The notes: a model not told the origin generated them from the letters alone. 64,000 nucleotides of DNA from Streptomyces caatingaensis (GCF_001187435.1 NZ_LFXA01000002.1:1-64000), one strand, 5' to 3'. Shown: positions 15,269 through 22,989, counted from the first letter of the stretch. A program made the numbers and translations.

Positions 15269-15354
15269 CGTCTCTCTGCTCTCGTGCCTGTGGTCCGGGG
15301 AACGCGGAAGCGCCGCCGCCCGGCAAGGGGGACGGGAGGCGGGCGCGGGCGCTC

Positions 15355-15693
15355 TCAGCAGCGCAGGACGGTGTTCCGTTCACCCTCCGCCCGCGGGGGC
15401 GCGGGGAGGGCGGGAGGCAGGAGCGGACGGTGCGACCGTGGTGTCGGGACAGCCGGGACGCTACCCCGGGCAGGGAAGCGGTGTGGCACACCAGTCGTGC
15501 GGCTCTCCGGCGCGAGGGCGTCCGGCGCGCGGTCGTCGCAGACGGACAGCTCGGTGGAGAAGGAGCTCTCCTCGCCGGCGTCGTCGAGCGCGGCGGCCGT
15601 GACGCCTCCCGACACGACGAGCAGCAGGGAGAGCAGCGCGGCCGTCACCGTACGCGAGACGGTCCGCGCGAACGTGTGACTCCACCGAGGCAT
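15355..15693 (-). CDS. Small putative secreted protein
   Basis: 112 residues from the ATG at 15693 (an ATG seven codons upstream is possible). The N-terminus has a classical signal peptide: basic MPRWSHTFARTVSR, hydrophobic VTAALLSLLLVVSGGVTAAA, and a cleavage site near residue 34. The remaining ~75 residues have two or three cysteines and an arginine/proline-rich low-complexity tail. No domain recognised. The ribosome binding site is weak. It could be a secreted or membrane-attached small protein. Confidence 0.45.
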   Translation of the reverse strand: MPRWSHTFARTVSRTVTAALLSLLLVVSGGVTAAALDDAGEESSFSTELSVCDDRAPDALAPESRTTGVPHRFPARGSVPAVPTPRSHRPLLPPALPAPPRAEGERNTVLRC

Positions 15694-15777
15694 GCACTCA
15701 TGGTAATCGAGCAACTACGCTAGGTGTATTCCCTCGATCGGGTGGGGCGTGACGGAGCGGCCGCCCTTGATGGCCCG

Positions 15778-16368
15778 TCAGGTGTGTTCCATCGCCAGAA
15801 CGATCACCGTCCCGGCCTCCAGTGCCCGGCAGGTGTGCGGCGCGTCGCCGGGGTAGGCGATGTAGTCGCCCGGGCCCAGTTCGACGGGCGCGTCGAGGGG
15901 GCCGATCAGGGCCCGTCCCGCCGCGACCACCGCGTGCTCGGTCGTGCCGGGCATGTGGGGGTCGGATTCGCGGGCGGAGCCCGGCTCGACCTGGAGCAGA
16001 TACAGGTCGCGGCGCGCGTGAGGGGGGCAGGAGGCCAGCAGCGTGGCGGTGTAGTCCGCGCGCTCCGACGGAACCGCCGCCCCCTCGCCCAGGCGCAGTA
16101 CCGTCACCCGCGGCCGTGGCGGGTCGACGAGCCGGCTGAACGGGACGTCCAGGGCGACGCCCAGTGCCCAGAGTGTTTCGACGCTCGGGTTGCCGCCGCC
16201 GGATTCGAGCTGGGAGAGCGTCGATTTGGCGATGCCGGCGCGGCGGGCGAGCTCGGTCAGCGAAAGGCCGGCGCGTTCGCGTTCCCTGCGGAGGGAGGCG
16301 GCGATGCGGTCCAGCGGGGCCCGGTTGGGGGTCGACGCCGTCGGCTTTTGTTCGCGCTGTCGGTTCAC
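15778..16368 (-). CDS. XRE regulator with C-terminal cupin
   Basis: 196 residues. The start is the GTG at 16368 because AAGGAG lies five bases upstream; a longer frame from 16404 or 16656 lacks that. Residues ~18-72 are an HTH_3 domain (SLRRERERAGLSLTELARRAGIAKSTLSQL). Residues ~115-190 are a small cupin with 'DPHMPGTTEHAVVAAGRALIG' and 'ELGPGDYIAYPGDAPHTCRAL', which keeps the histidine pair of a metal or ligand site. Such HTH-cupin proteins sense small molecules and often control a neighbouring exporter. It is divergent from azlCD, with a 46-bp shared promoter region that contains an inverted repeat. Confidence 0.88.
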   Translation of the reverse strand: MNRQREQKPTASTPNRAPLDRIAASLRRERERAGLSLTELARRAGIAKSTLSQLESGGGNPSVETLWALGVALDVPFSRLVDPPRPRVTVLRLGEGAAVPSERADYTATLLASCPPHARRDLYLLQVEPGSARESDPHMPGTTEHAVVAAGRALIGPLDAPVELGPGDYIAYPGDAPHTCRALEAGTVIVLAMEHT

Positions 16369-16382
16369 CTGTTCTCCTTGAC

Positions 16383-16402
16383 GAACGGCGCGTGCGCTGT
16401 TC
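16383..16402. promoter_or_regulatory. Operator-like inverted repeat between the XRE-cupin gene and azlC
   Basis: GAACGGCGCGTGCGCTGTTC: symmetric GAAC.GCGC..GCGC.GTTC, 16 of 20 positions palindromic, centred in the 46-bp divergent region. Likely binding site for the HTH-cupin protein (inference). Confidence 0.4.
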
Positions 16403-16414
16403 ATTCTACCGACC

Positions 16415-17212
16415 ATGCGTTCGTTGTGCCGAACACTTGATCGTTCTCTGTTGCGCGACATCGCCGCCGTCGCCCTGGCCATGGGGATCGTCGGAGCCTC
16501 CTTCGGCGCTCTCGCCGTCACGGCAGGGGAGCCGCTCTGGGTGCCCGTGGCCATGTCCCTGGCGGTTTTCGCGGGTGGTGCCCAGTTCGCCACGTTCGAC
16601 ATCGCGGTCGGCGGAGGCGGCACGGCGGCGGCGGTCGCCGCGGGGCTCGTGCTCAACGCCCGCCTGCTCGCCTACGGCCTGACGGTCGCGGACGTGCTCG
16701 ATGTGCGATGGCCCGCCCGGCTGCTGGGCAGTCACGTGCTGACCGACCAGTCCGTCGCATTCGCCCGCGCCGAGCGCGACCCCCGGCGGCGCAGGGCCGC
16801 GTATCTCGCCTGCGGCGTGCTGCTGTTCGCCACATGGAACGCCGGAACCCTGGTCGGCGCCCTGGTCGGCCGGACGGTCGGTGACGCGCGGGCGCTGGGG
16901 CTGGACGCGGCCGAACCCATGGTGCTTCTGGCGCTGGTGCTGCCAGCGCTGCGTCAACGTGGCGTCCGCCGGGCCGCGTCGGCGGGCACGGCGGTGGCGC
17001 TGGCCACCGTGCCTTTCCTGCCGGCCGGGCTGCCGGTGCTGCTGGCGCTGTCCGGCCCGCTGCTCCTGGCCCGTGAAGGCGCGGCGGTTGAAGATGCGAC
17101 CGAGGAAGGCGCGACGGACGAAGGCGCAGCGAATGAAGGTCCGGCGGATAAAGGCGTGGCGGACGGCACCGCGGAGGGTGCCGGCGTCGGGCGCGAAGAG
17201 GGGCGCGCGTGA
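16415..17212 (+). CDS. azlC: AzlC-family branched-chain amino acid exporter, large subunit
   Basis: 265 residues with about seven to eight hydrophobic helices across residues 15-225 and the AzlC core 'FGALAVTAGEPLWVPVAMSLAVFAGGAQFATF' near the N-terminus. AzlC works with the small AzlD subunit to export branched-chain amino acids or analogues. The last ~40 residues are an unusual hydrophilic tail of degenerate five-residue repeats (EGATDEGAANEGPADKG) that looks like expansion of a 15-bp unit and is not part of the family. No ribosome binding site precedes the ATG. The gene overlaps azlD by TGATG and faces the XRE-cupin regulator. Confidence 0.88.
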   Translation: MRSLCRTLDRSLLRDIAAVALAMGIVGASFGALAVTAGEPLWVPVAMSLAVFAGGAQFATFDIAVGGGGTAAAVAAGLVLNARLLAYGLTVADVLDVRWPARLLGSHVLTDQSVAFARAERDPRRRRAAYLACGVLLFATWNAGTLVGALVGRTVGDARALGLDAAEPMVLLALVLPALRQRGVRRAASAGTAVALATVPFLPAGLPVLLALSGPLLLAREGAAVEDATEEGATDEGAANEGPADKGVADGTAEGAGVGREEGRA

Positions 17213-17520
17213 TGACTGTTCAGACTGTGGCGCTGCTGGCCGTCGGCACGTATCTGCTGCGGTGGTGCGGTCCGCTCGTGCACGGCCGCGTCGATCTCTC
17301 CCCACGGTTCCAGACGGTGCTCTCGGCCTCGGCGACCGCGCTGCTGTGCGCCATGGCCGCGGTGTCGGCGCTCACCACAGGCCATGGCTTCGCGGGCTGG
17401 GCGCGGCCGCTCGGGGTGCTCGCCGGTGTCGTCCTCGCGCTGCGCGGCGTGTCGTTCCTCGTCGTCGTGGTGGTGGCCGCGACCATCACCGCCCTGCTCA
17501 GGCTGGCCGGAGTGAGCTGA
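17212..17520 (+). CDS. azlD: AzlD-family exporter small subunit
   Basis: 102 residues with four hydrophobic segments (VQTVALLAVGTYLLRW, LSASATALLCAMAAVSAL, GWARPLGVLAGVVLALRG, FLVVVVVAATITALL) and the AzlD-typical 'GTYLLRWCGPLV' near the start. It is the partner of AzlC in the two-component amino acid exporter. The ATG overlaps the azlC stop codon (TGATG), so the two are made together. Confidence 0.87.
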   Translation: MTVQTVALLAVGTYLLRWCGPLVHGRVDLSPRFQTVLSASATALLCAMAAVSALTTGHGFAGWARPLGVLAGVVLALRGVSFLVVVVVAATITALLRLAGVS

Positions 17521-17657
17521 GTGGCGGCTGTGCACGGGGTGGATCGGACGAATCCCCGCGATCCGGGCGCGGTGCGTGTCAGTGGGCCGAATGGGGGCGT
17601 CGCTCCCTAGAATCGCCGGATGTACATAACGAGCGCGTTCCCCGGAGGGGTGATCCG

Positions 17658-18071
17658 GTGAACAGGTCAGAGGCCACCGACGAGCAGTGGGAGGGACTGG
17701 CCGAGGTCGTGCCCCTGCGCGGTCACCACACCTGGCCGTCCTGGGCCAACCACCGGTCGCTTCCCGAGGAGGAGCCGGAAACGCCATCGAACCAGCACAA
17801 GCTCGTCATCCTGCGGGTGCAGTTCTTCGCGGACGCGCGCGAAGTGGCGGAGCACCTGATCGGCGGCGTGCCCGTCCTGCTGGACCTCACCAGCGCGGAC
17901 ACCGACGTGGCCAAGCGCGTCCTGGACTTCTCCAGCGGTGTCGTCTTCGGGCTGGGCAGCGGCATGCACCGGGTGGACACCAACGTCTTCCTGCTCGCCC
18001 CCCAGGGGACCGAGGTCGCCGCCACGTACTCCGATCGTAGGAAGAATGATCAGCTGAAACGGTTTGGCTGA
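17658..18071 (+). CDS. SepF-like cell division protein paralogue
   Basis: 137 residues from a GTG with GGAGGGG seven bases upstream. The C-terminal ~85 residues carry the SepF fold: 'LVILRVQFFADAREVAEHLIGGVPVLLDLTSADTDVAKRVLDFSSGVVFGLGSGMHRVDTNVFLLAP'. SepF polymerises and anchors FtsZ to the membrane through an N-terminal amphipathic helix. Here the N-terminus (EQWEGLAEVVPLRGHHTWPSW) is not the usual membrane-binding helix, so it resembles the SepF-like paralogues (SflA/SflB type) of Streptomyces rather than the core sepF beside ftsZ. The position apart from the dcw cluster agrees. Confidence 0.85.
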   Translation: MNRSEATDEQWEGLAEVVPLRGHHTWPSWANHRSLPEEEPETPSNQHKLVILRVQFFADAREVAEHLIGGVPVLLDLTSADTDVAKRVLDFSSGVVFGLGSGMHRVDTNVFLLAPQGTEVAATYSDRRKNDQLKRFG

Positions 18072-18095
18072 CCGGCCGGGCCGTACGGTCCGGGC

Positions 18096-19271
18096 ATGGA
18101 CGTACGCCGTGCCCGACCGGACGCCCACCGGCCCGCCCCCCGGCACCCGCGCCCCGTCGTCACCGAACTGCGGCTCTCCGCCTTCAAGTCGCACCGCAAC
18201 GCCACCTTCGCGCTGGGGCCGCTGACGTTCTTCCGGGGCGCGAGCGGTACCGGCAAGTCCAGCGCGCTGCAGGCCTACGAGGTGTTGGCGCGCCTCGCGG
18301 GCGGTGGCACGCTGGCCGAGGCGCTGGCCCCGGCGGGCGGCGCGGTGGCCTGCGTCCCGCACCGGGCGCGGCCCGACGCGCAAGGGAGGCGCGGCTTCCG
18401 GATCGGCTGCACGGTCGAGGGACCGGTGGGTCCGGTGCATCTGGACCTGGCCGTCCAGGCCGAGCCGGAGGTGCGCGTGGTCGGCGAGCGGCTGACGGGC
18501 GCGGGGCGGACGCTGCTGTCCACGGCGCTGCGCGACCCGGGGCTGCCGACGGTCGAGGCGGCGTGGCACACGGCCGGGACGGTCCCCGTGACGCGGGCGC
18601 CCCTGCCCGACGACCGGCTGGGCACCGCGCTGCTGCCGCTGCGGGTGGCGGGCAAGACGGCGGGACAGCGGCTGGTGCTCGAGGCGGCGGAGCAGGCGGT
18701 GGTGGCGTTGCGTTCGGTCTTCGCCTGCGATCCCCGGCCCGAGTTGATGCGGGCGCCGGCCGCGGCGCGGGACGGGCGGCTGCGCGGGGCGTGCGACAAC
18801 GTCGCCGCCGTGCTGGGCCGTACCGGCACCGAGTGCGCCATCCGGCACGCGGCCCTGGTCACGGCGGCGGACGCGGGGTGCCGCGGGCCGGTCGCCGGGC
18901 TGGAGGTGGAAGGGCTGGACGGTGGTTTCGTCCGGGCGGTCCTCGCGCGGGGAGCGGGCCCGGCGACGCCGCTGGAGCGGCTGGGCGACGGCGAACTGCG
19001 CTATCTGGGGCTGTGTCTGGTCCTGTTGACCGGGCCCGGTGTGCTCGCCGTGGACGCGGCGGCCGAGGTGCTGCCGGCGCGCCAGGCGCTGACCGTCCTC
19101 GCCGACGGCTTCGACCGGTGCCTCGACCCGCGCCAGGCACGGAAGTTGGTGGAACTCGCGGTGCGGATGTGTGAGCGGGGACACATCAGGCTCGTGGGAA
19201 CGGTGAGCGGAGAAGCGGAGAGAGCGGCGGCTGAGGCCTCGGAGGCCGCCGTGGTAGACCTGGGGGAATGA
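18096..19271 (+). CDS. AAA-family ATPase (RecF/OLD-like)
   Basis: 391 residues. After a proline/arginine-rich lead, residues ~24-65 read 'VTELRLSAFKSHRNATFALGPLTFFRGASGTGKSSALQAYEVL', the N-terminal beta-sheet and Walker A (GASGTGKSS) of the SMC/RecF-type AAA ATPases. A signature-like 'LERLGDGELRYLGLCLVLL' lies near 300 and a weak Walker B 'GVLAVDAAAEVLP' near 320, followed by a D-loop region. Such stand-alone ATPases act in DNA repair or phage defence, often with a partner nuclease. The next gene is a MazG-like NTP pyrophosphohydrolase coupled by ATGA overlap, an unusual pairing. Confidence 0.8.
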   Translation: MDVRRARPDAHRPAPRHPRPVVTELRLSAFKSHRNATFALGPLTFFRGASGTGKSSALQAYEVLARLAGGGTLAEALAPAGGAVACVPHRARPDAQGRRGFRIGCTVEGPVGPVHLDLAVQAEPEVRVVGERLTGAGRTLLSTALRDPGLPTVEAAWHTAGTVPVTRAPLPDDRLGTALLPLRVAGKTAGQRLVLEAAEQAVVALRSVFACDPRPELMRAPAAARDGRLRGACDNVAAVLGRTGTECAIRHAALVTAADAGCRGPVAGLEVEGLDGGFVRAVLARGAGPATPLERLGDGELRYLGLCLVLLTGPGVLAVDAAAEVLPARQALTVLADGFDRCLDPRQARKLVELAVRMCERGHIRLVGTVSGEAERAAAEASEAAVVDLGE

Positions 19272-19705
19272 CGACGAACCACCATGAAACTCCCGAGGGT
19301 GCGGAGGCTGCCGGGGTCCACGGGCGCCCCGGCGGGCCCGAGGACCTCGCAGCCCTGCAACGTCGGCTGGCGGACTTCGCCGCGGCCCGCGACTGGCAGC
19401 CCTTCCACACGCCCAAGAACCTGGCCTCGGCGCTCAGCGTCGAGGCGGCCGAACTCGTGGAGATCTTCCAGTGGTTGACGCCGGAGCAGTCGGCCGGCGT
19501 GATGGCGGACGCGACGGCGGCGGCGCGGGTGACGGACGAGGTCGCCGATGTCCTGGCCTACCTGCTGCAGTTCTGCGGTGTGCTGGGCATCGATCCCCTC
19601 GCCGCACTGTCCGACAAGATCGAGAGGAACGAGCGACGGTTTCCGGTAGCCGGGAACCGGCACCCGGAGGGTCAGGGTTCGCCGGATCGTCACTCTCCGG
19701 AGTGA
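19268..19705 (+). CDS. MazG-like nucleotide pyrophosphohydrolase
   Basis: 145 residues, ATGA-coupled to the ATPase gene. The all-alpha NTP-PPase motif is visible: 'NLASALSVEAAELVEIFQWL' (ExxE, Mg2+ site) at ~65-84 and 'VTDEVADVLAYLLQFCGVLGID' (ExxD) at ~103-124. That is the RS21-C6/dCTPase type, which hydrolyses (d)NTPs to NMP and pyrophosphate. A proline/histidine-rich N-terminal extension and a hydrophilic tail flank the domain. Roles include nucleotide-pool cleaning; its operon partner suggests a linked function with the AAA ATPase (inference). Confidence 0.85.
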   Translation: MTTNHHETPEGAEAAGVHGRPGGPEDLAALQRRLADFAAARDWQPFHTPKNLASALSVEAAELVEIFQWLTPEQSAGVMADATAAARVTDEVADVLAYLLQFCGVLGIDPLAALSDKIERNERRFPVAGNRHPEGQGSPDRHSPE

Positions 19706-19710
19706 GCGAG

Positions 19711-19737
19711 TTGTCCACAGCGCATTTGGTATCCACA
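19711..19737. promoter_or_regulatory. Two DnaA-box-like sequences upstream of the DUF6099 gene
   Basis: TTGTCCACA (19711-19719, an exact Streptomyces DnaA box) and GTATCCACA (19729-19737, one mismatch from TTATCCACA) in the same orientation, 18 bp apart, in the 117-bp intergenic region. Could titrate DnaA or regulate transcription; no origin genes are nearby. Confidence 0.45.
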
Positions 19738-19822
19738 GATTTCTGAATTCCCCTGGCTTTTCCGGCGGTTACCCATCACTCTGAGTAGTGAGAGCGCAAC
19801 GGCGGGAACTGGGGGACCGGGC

Positions 19823-20281
19823 ATGGACGCACTACGGTTGATCGAGGCCACCCGACTTGCCCTGGCGCGGGCGAGGTCGATGGAGGACGTCGTCGCCGAG
19901 GCCTGGCAGACATACGCTCTGGCCCAGGCCGTCGGCGCACACCTCGCGGTCCACGGACCCTTCGAGGCGCGGGCGGCCGCCGGTCATCTCGGCGAGGTGG
20001 GAGGGGGGAACTCCGGCGCGCTGCGGCAGATCGCGCTGCGCGCCGGAGGCTTACGGGCCGCCCGCCTCTCCGAAGTCCGGGATCCCTGGGGCACGTTGAC
20101 CGGGCTCGGCGTGCTCCTCGGCGAGGTGGGAATCGCCCTGGTGGGCGTGGCCTGCGCCTGTGAGGAGGACGGCCTGTACTGGCAGTGCATCGAGGCGATC
20201 GACGCGGCCGACGAGACCGGTGACCGGGTGAGCGGCCTGCTCAGACGGCTCACCCTGCGGGAGAGAGGAGGCGCCGCATGA
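19823..20281 (+). CDS. DUF6099-type conserved protein
   Basis: 152 residues, entirely alpha-helical by appearance: 'MDALRLIEATRLALARARSMEDVVAEAWQTYALAQAVGAHLAV', then 'LTGLGVLLGEVGIALVGVACACEEDGLYWQCIEAIDAADE'. I associate this with the Streptomyces-specific DUF6099 family, often encoded near a MazG-like or translation/replication gene. No catalytic motif seen. It follows an intergenic region with two DnaA-box-like sequences and a GGGGGA-type site before the ATG. Function unknown. Confidence 0.7.
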   Translation: MDALRLIEATRLALARARSMEDVVAEAWQTYALAQAVGAHLAVHGPFEARAAAGHLGEVGGGNSGALRQIALRAGGLRAARLSEVRDPWGTLTGLGVLLGEVGIALVGVACACEEDGLYWQCIEAIDAADETGDRVSGLLRRLTLRERGGAA

Positions 20282-20292
20282 AGCGCGAGGGA

Positions 20293-20487
20293 TCAGCCCT
20301 CCGCGTCGTCGCGCAGAGGAGAAGGCCGCTCCGCGGACGACTGCAAGTCTGCGTCGAGCTGTGTCAGATCGGCGTTCAGCGCTGCCATCAGCTCCTCCAT
20401 CTGTTGCAGCAGGCCCTTGGGCGCGCCCTGCTGCGGGGCAGCGGCCGGGGCGGGCACTGCCTCGTCGGGCACGGCTTCCTGGTGCAT
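20293..20487 (-). CDS. Small conserved hypothetical protein (64 aa)
   Basis: The ATG at 20487 is preceded by GAGGAGG at a spacing of four. The product starts MHQEAVPDEAVPAP, has an alanine/proline-rich linker, then an amphipathic helix 'LLQQMEELMAALNADLTQLDADL' with heptad spacing (coiled coil), and an acidic end. No family recognised. It converges with the DUF6099 gene, with an 11-bp gap. The strong ribosome binding site and the helix support a real gene. Confidence 0.6.
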   Translation of the reverse strand: MHQEAVPDEAVPAPAAAPQQGAPKGLLQQMEELMAALNADLTQLDADLQSSAERPSPLRDDAEG

Positions 20488-20722
20488 CTGGCCTCCTCGG
20501 CCCTGGGCCCTCCCGGTCCGGGAGAGCGGCGTTGCGGTCATCGCCTCCGGCGGGGGGCACCGGTGCGCGGGCCGGGCGGTCCGGCTCCGCCGAGGCCAAC
20601 GATCACCGTGCGCGCCGGACACTGGCCGGTGCCGGGGCGTTCGGCGGCGACGGGCGATATTCACCCGCCAGGGGCGGGAGCGGCGGGGCGGGGGGTGTGC
20701 GGTTGACGTGTGTTCGATAGCG

Positions 20723-20974
20723 CGGCATGGGCGTGCCGAGGAGCCGGCATGGGCGTGCCCGATGGGCCGGCATGGGCTTACCGGGCGGGTAGGCGCGGGT
20801 GTGCCGGATGGGTCGGCATGAGCGCGCCGGGCGGGTTGGCATGGGCGTGCCCGATAGGCCGGCATGAGCGCGCCGGGCGAGTTGGCGCGGGCATACCGGG
20901 CGGGTTGGCATAGGCGTGCAGGATCGGTCCGAATGAGCGTGCAGGATCGGTCGGCATGAGCGTGCAGGATGGGA
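20723..20974 (+). repeat. Eleven tandem copies of a degenerate 23-bp repeat
   Basis: The first unit has 22 bp and the next ten have exactly 23 bp, consensus CGGCATGGGCGTGCCGGATGGGT; later copies drift to TGAGCGTGCAGGATCGGT. Each copy contains a short inverted repeat, GGCA....TGCC, able to form a small hairpin. The array ends three bases before the ATG of the LLM oxidoreductase, so the last copy supplies its leader. There are no spacers, so it is not a CRISPR array. Confidence 0.85.
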
Positions 20975-20977
20975 GGT

Positions 20978-21901
20978 ATGGATCTGCGCATTTTCACGGA
21001 GCCCCAGCAGGGCGCCGACTACGACACCCTGCTCCGCGTGGCCAAGGCCACCGAAGATCTCGGCTTCGACGCCTTCTTCCGTTCCGACCACTACCTGGCC
21101 ATGGGCTCCTCCGACGGCCTGCCCGGCCCGACCGACGCCTGGATCACCCTGGCCGGGCTCGCCCGGGAGACCAGCCGCATCCGGCTGGGCACGCTGATGA
21201 CCGCGGGCACGTTCCGGCTGCCGGGTGTGCTGGCCATCCAGGTGGCCCAGGTGGACCGGATGTCGGGCGGCCGGATCGAGCTGGGGCTGGGCGCCGGGTG
21301 GTACGCCGAGGAGCACACCGCCTATGGAATCCCCTTCCCCAAGGAGAAGTTCGGCCGGCTGGAGGAGCAACTGGCGATCGTCACGGGGCTGTGGGGGACG
21401 CCGGTCGGGGAGACGTTCTCCTTCGACGGGAAGTTCTACCGGCTGGCCGACTCGCCGGCGCTGCCGAAGCCGGCGCAGGAGCGGGTGCCGGTGCTCATCG
21501 GCGGCCTCGGGGCGACCCGGACGCCGCGGCTGGCCGCGCGCTACGCCGACGAGTTCAACATCCCCTTCGCGTCGGTGGAGGACAGCGAGCGGCAGTTCGG
21601 CCGGGTGCGGGCCGCGGCCGAGGAGGCGGGGCGCAAGCCCGACGACCTGGTGTACTCCAACGCCCTGGTCGTCTGCGTCGGGCGGGACGACGCGGAGGTG
21701 GCCCGCCGGGCGGCGGCCATCGGCCGTGAGGTGGACGAGCTGAAGCGGAACGGGCTGGCCGGCTCCCCGGCCGAGGTGGTCGACAAGATCGGCCGGTACG
21801 CCGAGACCGGGTCGTCGCGGGTGTACCTCCAGATCCTCGACCTGGATGATCTGGAGCACCTGGAGTTGATCTCCTCCCAGGTCCAGTCCCAGCTGGGCTG
21901 A
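20978..21901 (+). CDS. F420-dependent LLM-class oxidoreductase
   Basis: 307 residues with the luciferase-like monooxygenase TIM barrel: 'DYDTLLRVAKATEDLGFDAFFRSDHY' (strand 2, typical DH motif), 'TSRIRLGTLMTAGTFRLPGVLAIQVAQVDRMSGGRIELGLGAGWY' (strands 3-4, 'GLGAGW' coenzyme loop), 'PVLIGGLGATRTPRLAARYADEFN'. This matches the 'LLM class F420-dependent oxidoreductase' group. Redox substrate unknown. The ATG at 20978 follows GGGAGG by one base only; an ATG three codons upstream lies inside the last 23-bp repeat, so the start and leader are unusual. A short gap separates it from the homocysteine methyltransferase. Confidence 0.85.
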   Translation: MDLRIFTEPQQGADYDTLLRVAKATEDLGFDAFFRSDHYLAMGSSDGLPGPTDAWITLAGLARETSRIRLGTLMTAGTFRLPGVLAIQVAQVDRMSGGRIELGLGAGWYAEEHTAYGIPFPKEKFGRLEEQLAIVTGLWGTPVGETFSFDGKFYRLADSPALPKPAQERVPVLIGGLGATRTPRLAARYADEFNIPFASVEDSERQFGRVRAAAEEAGRKPDDLVYSNALVVCVGRDDAEVARRAAAIGREVDELKRNGLAGSPAEVVDKIGRYAETGSSRVYLQILDLDDLEHLELISSQVQSQLG

Positions 21902-21940
21902 GCGGCGGCCGGTGCGAGCGAGCAAGGAGGTATGGAGCGC

Positions 21941-22855
21941 ATGACGTCCGTTCCCGTTCCGCGGGCGCCGCTCGGTGAGGCGCTGCACCGGGGGCCGCTC
22001 GTGCTGGACGGCGGCATGTCCAACCAACTGGAGGCGCAGGGCTGCGACTTGACCGACGCGCTGTGGTCGGCGCGGCTGCTCGCGGACGACCCGGGGCAGA
22101 TCGAGCGCGCCCACATGGCGTACGTCCGGGCCGGCGCACGGGTGTTGATCACCGCCAGCTACCAGGCCACCTTCGAGGGGTTCGGCCGGCGGGGGCTGGG
22201 CCGGGCGGAGACCGGGGAGTTGTTGCGGCGCAGCGTCGAACTGGCCCGCGCGGCGGCCGCGACGGCGGAGCGGGAGGTGTGGGTCGCCGCGTCCGTCGGG
22301 CCGTACGGGGCGATGCTCGCGGACGGCAGCGAGTACCGCGGGCGGTACGGGGTGCCGGAGGGGGAGCTGGAGCGGTTCCACCGGCCCCGGATCGAGGCCC
22401 TGGCCGCCGCCGGGCCGGACGTGCTGGCGCTGGAGACGGTGCCCGACGCGGAGGAGGGGCGGGCGCTGCTGCGGGCCGTGCGGGGGTGCGGCGTGCCGGT
22501 GTGGCTGACGTACAGCTGCTCCGGCACGCGGACCCGGGCCGGGCAGCCGCTGGAGGAGGCGTTCGCGCCCGCCGCGGACGACGAGCAGGTGATCGCGGTC
22601 GGCGTCAACTGCTGTGCGCCGGAGGACGTCACGGCGGCGGTGGAGGTGGCGGCGAGGGTGACCGGGAAGCCGGTCGTGGTCTATCCGAACAGCGGGGAGG
22701 GGTGGGACGAACGGGCGCGGGGGTGGCGAGGGCGTTCCACCTTCGACCCGGGGCGGGTGGACGCCTGGCTGGCCGCGGGCGCCCGGCTGATCGGCGGCTG
22801 CTGCCGCGTCGGGCCGGACCGCATCGCCGAGCTGGCGGCCGTCGTGCCGTCGTGA
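21941..22855 (+). CDS. mmuM: Homocysteine S-methyltransferase
   Basis: 304 residues from the ATG at 21941 (AGGAGG ten bases upstream; an ATG three codons earlier sits directly on that site). The zinc-dependent homocysteine-binding barrel is complete: 'PLVLDGGMSNQLEAQG' at the start, 'ALETVPDAEEGRALL', the first cysteine in 'VGVNCCAPEDV' and the cysteine pair in 'LIGGCCRVGPD' near the C-terminus, which are the Zn ligands. MmuM transfers a methyl group from S-methylmethionine (or SAM) to homocysteine. It may form a transcription unit with the LLM oxidoreductase 40 bp upstream. Confidence 0.88.
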   Translation: MTSVPVPRAPLGEALHRGPLVLDGGMSNQLEAQGCDLTDALWSARLLADDPGQIERAHMAYVRAGARVLITASYQATFEGFGRRGLGRAETGELLRRSVELARAAAATAEREVWVAASVGPYGAMLADGSEYRGRYGVPEGELERFHRPRIEALAAAGPDVLALETVPDAEEGRALLRAVRGCGVPVWLTYSCSGTRTRAGQPLEEAFAPAADDEQVIAVGVNCCAPEDVTAAVEVAARVTGKPVVVYPNSGEGWDERARGWRGRSTFDPGRVDAWLAAGARLIGGCCRVGPDRIAELAAVVPS

Positions 22856-22989
22856 TCGGAGAGCCGGCGGGCGTCGTGCCGTCGTGATCGGACCGTCGCA
22901 GTCGTACCGCCGCGCGGACCCTCGCGGGAGGGCGGCAGCGGTCGAAAACCAGTAGGAAACGGGAGGTGAGGGCAGGAATACTCGGACGG

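Noticed and set aside
1..16000. Integrated plasmid or prophage
   Set aside because: The gene content is accessory-like, but no integrase, replication gene, attachment-site duplication or tRNA was found.
20723..20974. CRISPR array
   Set aside because: Repeats are directly adjacent with no spacers and no cas genes are present.
20603..22381. 592-codon open frame on the minus strand
   Set aside because: Antisense to the LLM oxidoreductase and methyltransferase genes; the repetitive part is translation of the 23-bp repeat and the rest is arginine/proline/glycine-rich noise.
22838..22889. Direct duplication of ~20 bp (GTCGTGCCGTCGTGATCGGA) around the methyltransferase stop codon
   Set aside because: Real but trivial; a local slippage duplication with no evident function.
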